In this document: in pieces, positions 1 through 5,662 of the stretch
How positions within the stretch are numbered: the first letter of the stretch is position 1
How the letters are laid out: each line of letters opens with the position of its first letter
From: an uncultured Eubacteriales bacterium
Lineage (GTDB): Bacteria > Bacillota > Clostridia > Peptostreptococcales > Anaerovoracaceae
Direction: 5' to 3'
NCBI GenBank assembly: GCA_902796875.1
Contig: CADBQT010000177.1
Span: forward strand, 1 to 8,247
DNA: 8,247 nucleotides
Translations under genes and position numbers: made by a program
The notes under the pieces: generated by a model
The model's input: the letters and a program-made list of their open reading frames with translations, nothing else
Database searches by the model: none
What the model was told of the DNA's origin: nothing

Positions 1-1410
1 CAGGAGCGGATCGCCGTTCTCCATTCCCGGCTGACCTTAAGACAGCGATATGAACAGTGGCAGAAGATCCGAAGGGGAGAGATCGATATCGTCATCGGCG
101 CCCGTTCGGCGGTCTTTGCGCCTCTTGAGAATATCGGGCTCATCGTTTTAGACGAGGAGCACGAATCCACCTATAAATCCGACTCCACCCCCAAATACGA
201 CACGGTGGAGGTGGCCATCAAGCGGCTGAAAGATGAAGCCCATAAGGGCGTGCTCCTTTTAGGCAGCGCCACCCCGTCGGTGGCCAGTTTCCAGAGAGGG
301 CAGGAAGGGATCTATAAGATCCTTTCCATGGAGAAGCGATATAACGAGACGCCTCTTCCCCAGGTAAAGATCATCGACATGCGAAAGGAACTTCGGGAGG
401 GGAACCTTTCCGTTTTGAGCAGGGAACTCTGCCGGCGGATGGAAGCCCATCTGGAGGAGGGAAGACAGGTGATGCTGTTTCTGAACCGCAGGGGCTACTC
501 GACCTTCATCTCCTGCCGGGAGTGCGGCCATGTGATCTCCTGTCCCACCTGCGGACTGTCCCTGACCTATCACCGGAGCAGCCGGCGGCTCAGCTGCCAC
601 TACTGCGGATACGAAGAGGAACTTCCCGAGAAATGTCCCGAGTGCGAAAGCCGGCGGATCCGGTACTTTGGCACCGGAACGGAGAAGGTGGAGGAGACCA
701 TCCGGGAGGCTTTCCCCGGCCGGACCACGGACCGGATCGACCTGGATTCCATCCGGCGAAAGGGAGAACTGAACCGAAGGCTCAAGGCCTTTGCCCGGGG
801 AGAGACGGACATCCTCATCGGGACCCAGCTCATCGCCAAGGGACTGGATTTTCGAAACGTTGGCCTTGTGGGGATCATCTCCGCCGACGTGACCCTGAAT
901 ATCCCGGACTTTCGCTCTCCGGAGCGGGCCTTCCAGCTGATCACTCAGGCGGCGGGAAGAGCGGGAAGAGGGGAGCGTCAGGGGGAAGTGGTGATCCAGA
1001 CATACTCGCCGGACCACCCGGCGGTCATCCATGCGGCGGCCCAGGACTACCAGGGATTTTTTGCCCAGGAGACCCTGTTCCGTCAGGCCATGGGATATCC
1101 CCCTTTCGGGGACATGATCCAGGTCCTGTTTTCCTCAGAGAGGGAAGCAGAGGCCCGAGACGGGGCGAACCACTGGTATGAACAGATCTGCCGAAGCCTT
1201 CCGGAAAAGGAGCGGGGCAATGTGTTTCCCCCTCAGGAAGCGTATATGCACAAGATCGGAGAGCGGTACCGCTATTCTCTGGTCATCCGCTGTCCCCGGG
1301 GCAGACGCAGTCAGTATACGGGCATCCTCCGCGCCCTGAAAGAGGAGGACACGAAACGAAGGGTACGGTACCTTGCCGTCGCGGACGTCAATCCGTACAG
1401 CTTCGCATAA
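1..1410 (+). CDS. priA: Primosomal replication-restart helicase PriA (5'-truncated, C-terminal 469 codons)
   Basis: PriA is the superfamily 2 DNA helicase that recognises stalled or collapsed forks and reloads the replicative helicase. The reading frame is open from base 1, so the real start lies upstream. The family is usually about 730-830 residues, so the N-terminal DNA-binding domain and Walker A are missing. Visible in order: GARSAVFAP (near base 100), the DEEH Walker B box at 151-162, LLGSATPS (motif III, about 256-282), eight zinc-binding cysteines in four CxxC pairs between 514 and 645, GTGTEKVEE, GTQLIAKGLDF (motif V, from 820), QAAGRAGRG (motif VI, 946-972), and a C-terminal domain ending in ADVNPYSFA before TAA. 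After the DEEH box the sequence reads PKYDTVEVA, where I expect something closer to PRYHARDVA; this is a family variant as far as I can tell. A GTG at 205 is not the start, because the helicase motifs continue upstream of it. def follows after 21 bases. Identification is secure. Confidence 0.96.
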   Translation, partial: QERIAVLHSRLTLRQRYEQWQKIRRGEIDIVIGARSAVFAPLENIGLIVLDEEHESTYKSDSTPKYDTVEVAIKRLKDEAHKGVLLLGSATPSVASFQRGQEGIYKILSMEKRYNETPLPQVKIIDMRKELREGNLSVLSRELCRRMEAHLEEGRQVMLFLNRRGYSTFISCRECGHVISCPTCGLSLTYHRSSRRLSCHYCGYEEELPEKCPECESRRIRYFGTGTEKVEETIREAFPGRTTDRIDLDSIRRKGELNRRLKAFARGETDILIGTQLIAKGLDFRNVGLVGIISADVTLNIPDFRSPERAFQLITQAAGRAGRGERQGEVVIQTYSPDHPAVIHAAAQDYQGFFAQETLFRQAMGYPPFGDMIQVLFSSEREAEARDGANHWYEQICRSLPEKERGNVFPPQEAYMHKIGERYRYSLVIRCPRGRRSQYTGILRALKEEDTKRRVRYLAVADVNPYSFA

Positions 1411-1431
1411 CCATCAGGAGGAAATAAGATT

Positions 1432-1935
1432 ATGGCATTAAGAACGATCGTGACCGAAGGAGATCCCATTCTCCGCAAGTCCTGTCGGCCGGTGAACGAG
1501 GTGACCGACCGGATCCGGATGATCCTGGACGACATGGTGGACACCATGAGAGAGGCCCAGGGCGTCGGACTGGCTGCGCCCCAGGTGGGGATCATGCGGC
1601 GGATGTTCGTCGCGGAACCGGAGCCGGAAGCGGAGGAAAAGAAAGTCTGGTACTTCGTCGATCCCGAGATCATTGCCCAGGAAGGGGAAGAAGAGGGGGA
1701 AGAAGCCTGCCTGTCCGTGCCGGAACTGTACGGCAAGGTCATCCGCCCGGCGAAGATCACCATCCGTGGTCTGGACCGGGATGGGAACATGCAGGAGGAG
1801 ACCTTCGAAGGGTTTGCCGCCCGGGTCATGTGCCACGAATACGATCATCTGGACGGGATCCTGTATCCGGACAAGGCGGAGCAGATGTTCCGTGCAGGTG
1901 AAGAGAACCCGGAAGAAGAGGAGAAGGCCCAATGA
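1432..1935 (+). CDS. def: Peptide deformylase
   Basis: Peptide deformylase is the metallo-hydrolase that removes the N-formyl group from nascent proteins at the ribosome exit. It has 167 residues, normal for the family. The three signature motifs are present: GVGLAAPQ (residues 44-51), EACLS (91-95, with metal ligand C93) and HEYDH (135-139, with ligands H135 and H139 and catalytic E136). Motif II is usually EGCLS; here the Gly is Ala. Two Glu-rich stretches stand out: residues 62-69 plus 84-91, and an acidic tail at 157-164. The start is ATG 1432, with AGGAGG at 1416-1421 and 10 bases of spacing. The stop TGA overlaps the fmt ATG as ATGA, which suggests translational coupling of the two enzymes that remove and add the same formyl group. 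Very likely a functional enzyme. Confidence 0.96.
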   Translation: MALRTIVTEGDPILRKSCRPVNEVTDRIRMILDDMVDTMREAQGVGLAAPQVGIMRRMFVAEPEPEAEEKKVWYFVDPEIIAQEGEEEGEEACLSVPELYGKVIRPAKITIRGLDRDGNMQEETFEGFAARVMCHEYDHLDGILYPDKAEQMFRAGEENPEEEEKAQ

Positions 1936-2855
1936 GGATCGTCTACATGGGAACGCCGGACTTCGCCGTCCCGGCCATGGAAGCCCTGGCAAAGGCAGGT
2001 CATGAGATCTGCGCCGCGGTGACCCGGCCGGACATGCGAAGGGACCGGGGCAAAAAAGTACAGTTCTCGCCGGTGAAGGAAAAGGCAATGGAACTGGGCA
2101 TCCCCGTGCTCCAGCCGGAAAAGGTCAGGGGAAACGAGGAGTTTCTCCAGGCCATAAAGGACCTTGCCCCCGATGTGATCGTGGTGGCGGCCTACGGCAT
2201 GATCCTTCCGGGGGAACTGTTGAACATCCCGGAAAAGGGGTGCCTGAACATTCACGGATCCCTGCTTCCCCGGTTCCGGGGAGCGGCCCCCATCCAGGCG
2301 GCCATTCTGGCGGGAGATGCCGAGACGGGGATCACCATCATGCAGATGGATGAAGGCCTGGATACGGGAGACATGCTCCTGAAGGGTTCCACCCCCATCG
2401 AAACCAAGACCTGCGGCCAGCTCCACGACGAACTGGCTCAGCTGGGAGCGGATCTCATCGTCAGGACGCTGGACGGCCTGGATCAGATCGATCCGGTCCC
2501 ACAAAACGAAGAAGACTCCACCTACGCCCCCATGATTTCCAAAAAGGACGGCCAGGTGGATTTCGCATGTTCTCCCGGGGAGATCGAGCGGAAGATCCGC
2601 GCCTTCGACCCCTGGCCGGGGACCTTTGCCCACCTGGACGGGAAGGTGATGAAGATCTGGAAGGCCGAGGCCCGCAGCGAAAGTTCCACCTCTGCCCCCG
2701 GAACGGTGCTGGACGCCTCGGAAGAGGGCATTCTCGTGGCCTGCGGGGAAGGGATCTTAAGAATTCTGGAGCTTCAGATGCCCGGGAAAAAACGCATGGC
2801 TGCCGGGGAATATTTACGGGGCAATCCCATTGAAAAAGGGACGGTTTTAGGATAA
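1932..2855 (+). CDS. fmt: Methionyl-tRNA formyltransferase
   Basis: Fmt transfers a formyl group from 10-formyl-tetrahydrofolate to initiator Met-tRNA in the cytoplasm. The protein has 307 residues, typical length. The N-terminal Rossmann-type catalytic domain (about 1-190) carries MGTPDFAVP near the N-terminus, the catalytic triad expected at N106, H108 (in NIHGS) and D144 (in GLDTGDML), and the signature SLLPRFRGAAPI (110-121). The loop near residues 36-49 (MRRDRGKKVQFSPVK) corresponds to the basic tRNA-contacting segment. The C-terminal OB-like tRNA-binding domain runs from about 205 to the end, including AFDPWPGTF (224-232). The start ATG 1932 overlaps the def stop by 4 bases, and a GAGGAG at 1918-1923 inside def gives 8 bases of spacing. 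Nothing is damaged. The last bases overlap a promoter candidate for the next gene. Confidence 0.97.
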   Translation: MRIVYMGTPDFAVPAMEALAKAGHEICAAVTRPDMRRDRGKKVQFSPVKEKAMELGIPVLQPEKVRGNEEFLQAIKDLAPDVIVVAAYGMILPGELLNIPEKGCLNIHGSLLPRFRGAAPIQAAILAGDAETGITIMQMDEGLDTGDMLLKGSTPIETKTCGQLHDELAQLGADLIVRTLDGLDQIDPVPQNEEDSTYAPMISKKDGQVDFACSPGEIERKIRAFDPWPGTFAHLDGKVMKIWKAEARSESSTSAPGTVLDASEEGILVACGEGILRILELQMPGKKRMAAGEYLRGNPIEKGTVLG

Positions 2856-2858
2856 AAT
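2830..2858 (+). promoter_or_regulatory. Candidate sigma-A-type promoter for the metallopeptidase gene
   Basis: TTGAAA at 2830-2835 and TAAAAT at 2853-2858 are separated by 17 bases. Each hexamer differs from the housekeeping consensus (TTGACA, TATAAT) at one position. They sit in a locally AT-rich patch at the end of fmt, and the -10 element overlaps the fmt stop codon. The expected start near 2865 would leave only about 13 bases before ATG 2878, just enough to include GAGG at 2867-2870. It could be an internal operon promoter or a chance match; no transcription data are available here. Confidence 0.4.
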
Positions 2859-2877
2859 ATTATGACGAGGTAGTGAT

Positions 2878-3594
2878 ATGTTTTATGGATTTGATCCCAC
2901 GTTTCTGATCCTGATCCCGGCGATCCTGTTTACCATGTTCGCCCAGGGCAAGGTGAAGAGCGCTTATCGTAAATATTCCCAGATTCCGACGCGAAAAGGG
3001 ATCACCGGCGGACAGACCGCCCGGATGATCCTGGACAGCAACGGGATGGAGGACGTTCCCATCGAGGTGATCGATGGAGAACTGACGGACAACTACGATC
3101 CCACCAGGGATACGATGCACCTTTCCAGGGCCGTATACGCCGGGAATTCCATCGCTTCGGTGAGCATCGCCGCTCACGAGTCCGGACATGCCATCCAGGA
3201 TGAAAAGGAATACGGTTTCCTGAAATTCCGCGTGTCCATGGTTCCCGTGGTCAATCTGGTGTCCGGGGCATCCTGGCCCCTGATCTTCATCGGCATCATC
3301 CTGGTGGCCATGGCCCAGAGCACGACCATGTACGGGATCGGAAATATGCTTCTCAATCTGGGGATCATCATGTTCTGCGTCGTCGTTCTCTTTCACACGG
3401 TGACTCTGCCTGTCGAGCTCAATGCCAGCAAGCGGGCCATCGCTCAGCTCCAGGAACTGGGCATCGTCGAGGGAGATGAAGTCACAGGCGCCAAAAAAGT
3501 CCTTTCGGCAGCAGCGATGACCTACGTGGCCGCGCTGGCTGTTTCCGTTATGAACCTTATTCGTATCTTATTAATCAGAGGGAGCAACAACTAA
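2878..3594 (+). CDS. yugP: Membrane zinc metallopeptidase, YugP family (Zn_peptidase_2)
   Basis: This is a predicted integral-membrane zinc peptidase whose physiological substrate is not known. The protein has 238 residues. An N-terminal hydrophobic segment (about 8-22) is followed by a soluble stretch with the family-typical YDPTRDTMHLS (73-83) and the gluzincin-like motif HESGH (H100, E101, H104). Further membrane segments lie at about 120-147, 155-176 and 213-233. A third metal ligand is plausibly E180 in LPVELNASKRA, a conserved-looking stretch after the third helix. ATG 2878 has GAGG at 2867-2870 with 7 bases of spacing. The stop TAA shares its last A with the rsmB ATG (TAATG). The gene lies between fmt and rsmB, an arrangement I associate with Clostridia; B. 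subtilis lacks it at this site. The family call is firm and the biological role is open. Confidence 0.92.
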   Translation: MFYGFDPTFLILIPAILFTMFAQGKVKSAYRKYSQIPTRKGITGGQTARMILDSNGMEDVPIEVIDGELTDNYDPTRDTMHLSRAVYAGNSIASVSIAAHESGHAIQDEKEYGFLKFRVSMVPVVNLVSGASWPLIFIGIILVAMAQSTTMYGIGNMLLNLGIIMFCVVVLFHTVTLPVELNASKRAIAQLQELGIVEGDEVTGAKKVLSAAAMTYVAALAVSVMNLIRILLIRGSNN

Positions 3595-4886
3595 TGGATA
3601 TCAACAGAAAGACCGCGTACAACGCATTGATGGATGTGGAAGCAAAGAAAGCCTACTCCAATCTGGCGCTGAACCATCAGATCCGGATCAGTAAGCCCGG
3701 AAATCCTGCCTTTGTGCGGGAACTGGTCTACGGGGTGCTGGAACGGAAGCTGACCCTGGACTACTATCTGGATCAGCTGGTGGATGAGGGGATCGACAGC
3801 CTGAAGAAGCAGGAACTGACCATCCTCCGCATGGGCGTCTATCAGCTGGAGTACATGGACTCCGTCCCGGAATACGCCGCCGTCAGCGAAAGCGTATCCC
3901 TGGCCAGAAAGTACTGCAAAAGCAAAGCGGGCCTGGTCAACGGCGTGCTGAGAGAATACATCAATCGCCGGATCCGCATGACCCTGCCCGAGCGGGATGA
4001 GGATGAGATCCGGTATCTGTCTGTGAAATATTCCTACGCTCCCTGGATCATCGAAAAATGGCTGGAATTCTACAGCATGAGCTTCGTGGAAAAACTTCTG
4101 GAAGCCGGCAATCAGAAACCGCCCATGGTGGTTCGCTACAACTGGCTGAAGATCGTCAAGAAGGATCTGGTGGATCAGCTGACGGAGCGGGGCTTCGAAG
4201 TGGAAGACGGGACCCTCTGCAAGAACGCGCTGATCATCAAAGGCAGCGGCCTTCTGGATTCGGAGCTTTACCGGATGGGGCTGTTCACTCCCCAGGATGA
4301 GAGTTCCATGCTGGTCTCCGAAAAGCTGGATCCCAAGCACGGAGATCTGGTCATCGACGTGTGTGCGGCTCCCGGAGGCAAGACCACGGCCATCGCCGAG
4401 CGGATGAACAACACGGGCAAGATCATCGCTTCGGACATCTACCGCAGAAGACTGGAACAGGTGGATCGGGAAGCCAAGCGTCTGGGCATCGTCAACATCG
4501 AGACGAGAGCCTGGGACGGCACCCGTGTGGACTCCACTCTGGTGGAAAAGGCGGACCGGGTACTGGTGGATGCTCCCTGCTCCGGTCTGGGCGTGATCCG
4601 GAGAAAACCGGAGATCAAATACAGAGAAAAATCCCTGGAACTGGAGCAGATGCCCAAGAAGCAGCTGGCGATCCTTTCGGCGGCGTCCGAGTACGTCAAG
4701 CCGGAGGGGACTCTGGTATACAGCACCTGCACCATCAATCCGGAGGAGAACGAGCAGGTCATCAACGCCTTCCTGAAAAAGCACACCTGGTTCAAGAAGG
4801 TCGAGCGGACCCTGCTGCTGCCCAACGTCAACGGCACTGACGGATTCTTCATCTGCGTGATGAAGCGGACGGGACTTCTCGGATAG
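3594..4886 (+). CDS. rsmB: 16S rRNA (cytosine-967-C5) methyltransferase RsmB/Sun
   Basis: RsmB uses S-adenosylmethionine to methylate C5 of a cytosine in helix 31 of 16S rRNA (C967 in E. coli). The protein has 430 residues, normal length. An N-terminal NusB-like RNA-binding domain covers about 1-130, including FVRELVYGVLERK and AAVSESVSLARKY. The Rossmann methyltransferase domain follows: VCAAPGGKTT (SAM motif I, about 256-265), SDIYRRRLEQ (280-289), DAPCSGLGVIRRKPE (motif IV with C329) and YSTCTINPEENE (motif VI with C379). The two cysteines match the RNA m5C mechanism, in which the motif VI Cys forms the covalent adduct and the motif IV Cys helps release it. The start ATG 3594 overlaps the previous stop by one base; GAGGGAG at 3578-3584 gives a good ribosome-binding site. 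The gene ends with the family-typical DGFF segment. Next downstream is prpC rather than the expected rlmN. Confidence 0.96.
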   Translation: MDINRKTAYNALMDVEAKKAYSNLALNHQIRISKPGNPAFVRELVYGVLERKLTLDYYLDQLVDEGIDSLKKQELTILRMGVYQLEYMDSVPEYAAVSESVSLARKYCKSKAGLVNGVLREYINRRIRMTLPERDEDEIRYLSVKYSYAPWIIEKWLEFYSMSFVEKLLEAGNQKPPMVVRYNWLKIVKKDLVDQLTERGFEVEDGTLCKNALIIKGSGLLDSELYRMGLFTPQDESSMLVSEKLDPKHGDLVIDVCAAPGGKTTAIAERMNNTGKIIASDIYRRRLEQVDREAKRLGIVNIETRAWDGTRVDSTLVEKADRVLVDAPCSGLGVIRRKPEIKYREKSLELEQMPKKQLAILSAASEYVKPEGTLVYSTCTINPEENEQVINAFLKKHTWFKKVERTLLLPNVNGTDGFFICVMKRTGLLG

Positions 4887-4895
4887 GGATAACGC

Positions 4896-4905
4896 GGAGG
4901 AAAGG
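4896..4905 (+). promoter_or_regulatory. Ribosome-binding region of prpC with long spacing
   Basis: GGAGG at 4896-4900 lies 16 bases before ATG 4917, longer than the usual 5-10. A weaker AAAGG at 4901-4905 lies 11 bases away. An in-frame TAA at 4908-4910 rules out an earlier start, and the protein N-terminus (VQIGFKTNKG) fits the family, so ATG 4917 stands despite the spacing. Confidence 0.6.
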
Positions 4906-4916
4906 TTTAATCATTC

Positions 4917-5645
4917 ATGGTTCAAATAGGTTTTAAGACAAACAAAGGTGTAGTAAGAAAGAATAACGAAGATGCCTGTTTCGTCATCCCGGGAAGCGAT
5001 GTCTACATGGTCGCCGACGGGGTGGGTGGAAACAATTCCGGCGAGGTGGCCAGCCGCACGGCGGTGGTCCAGATCGCCGGCTTCGTCAACGATAACGACA
5101 TCCGGGAAAACACCACCCCGGATCAGATCTTCGGATATCTGGCGGAGGCCATCGGAACGGCCAACGGTGCGATCTACGATCTGGGAAAAGATCAGCCCCA
5201 GTACCGGGGGATGGCGACCACCATCGTCGTGGCCTACCTCTTCCGGGGAGAAGGATACATCGGCAACGTGGGTGACAGCCGGGCCTACCTTTTCCGTCAG
5301 GGAGAACTGTCCCGGGTCACCAAGGACCACACCTACGTCAACGAACTCATCGACAAAGGCGTGATCACCGAGGATGAGGCGGAGTCTCACCAGCAGAAGA
5401 ACGTGATCACAAAGGCTCTGGGTGCGGAACCTGCCGTATCCCCGGACTTCTATAAACTCCCCCTTCACAGCGGAGATGTGCTGATCCTCTGCACCGACGG
5501 CCTGTACGGAGAAGTGGGCGAGGAGCGCATGCTGGAAGTGCTGAAGGAGAAAAAGAGCATGAACGACACCTGCGCAGATCTTGTCGATTTGGCGAACCAG
5601 GCGGGGGGACGGGATAACATCACCGTCGTCTGCGTCGGGATCTAG
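4917..5645 (+). CDS. prpC: PP2C-family Ser/Thr protein phosphatase (PrpC/Stp)
   Basis: This is the metal-dependent phosphatase that reverses PrkC phosphorylation and dephosphorylates PrkC itself; it is cytoplasmic. It has 242 residues, the normal bacterial single-domain size. PP2C motifs in order: RKNNED (14-19), VADGVGGNNSGE (32-43, metal ligand D34), GMATTIVV (98-105), GNVGDSRAYL (116-125), NVITKALG (162-169), CTDGLYGEV (192-200, D194) and GGRDNIT (230-236, D233). The usual DGxGGH has Asn at residue 39 in place of His, a position I would not expect to be catalytic. ATG 4917 is the only sensible start, because an in-frame TAA lies 9 bases upstream. The gene sits 30 bases after rsmB and 17 before prkC. 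Its first 20 codons are much more AT-rich than the rest of the window (ATA, CAA, GTA, GTA, AGA among them). The protein looks intact and functional. Confidence 0.95.
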   Translation: MVQIGFKTNKGVVRKNNEDACFVIPGSDVYMVADGVGGNNSGEVASRTAVVQIAGFVNDNDIRENTTPDQIFGYLAEAIGTANGAIYDLGKDQPQYRGMATTIVVAYLFRGEGYIGNVGDSRAYLFRQGELSRVTKDHTYVNELIDKGVITEDEAESHQQKNVITKALGAEPAVSPDFYKLPLHSGDVLILCTDGLYGEVGEERMLEVLKEKKSMNDTCADLVDLANQAGGRDNITVVCVGI

Positions 5646-5662
5646 TACAGAAGGAGGCTGAA

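Noticed and set aside
205..207. GTG as the start of a complete 401-residue helicase gene
   Set aside because: The frame is open to base 1, and the upstream codons encode the GARSAVFAP and DEEH motifs, so PriA simply begins before the window.
259..1032. 257-codon - strand frame and a 219-codon + strand frame (522-1181) within priA
   Set aside because: Both are shadows of the PriA frame, which carries every helicase and zinc motif.
2266..2283. GC-rich hairpin (TTCCCCGG / CCGGGGAG) in fmt
   Set aside because: It encodes the invariant LLPRFRG signature, and the short stem follows from Pro/Arg/Gly codons.
1845..2633. 262-codon - strand frame across def and fmt
   Set aside because: Antisense to two verified genes, with no domain signal.
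3591..4784. 397-codon open frame on the - strand opposite rsmB
   Set aside because: It lies wholly antisense to rsmB, whose motifs are intact. Its product is His/Gln/Val-rich without recognisable domains, and GC-rich codon bias removes stops from this frame.
4847..4865. 7-bp perfect hairpin (CTTCATC / GATGAAG) near the end of rsmB as a terminator
   Set aside because: No T-run follows, it lies inside the conserved DGFFICVMK coding segment, and a few 7-bp stems are expected by chance in 8 kb.
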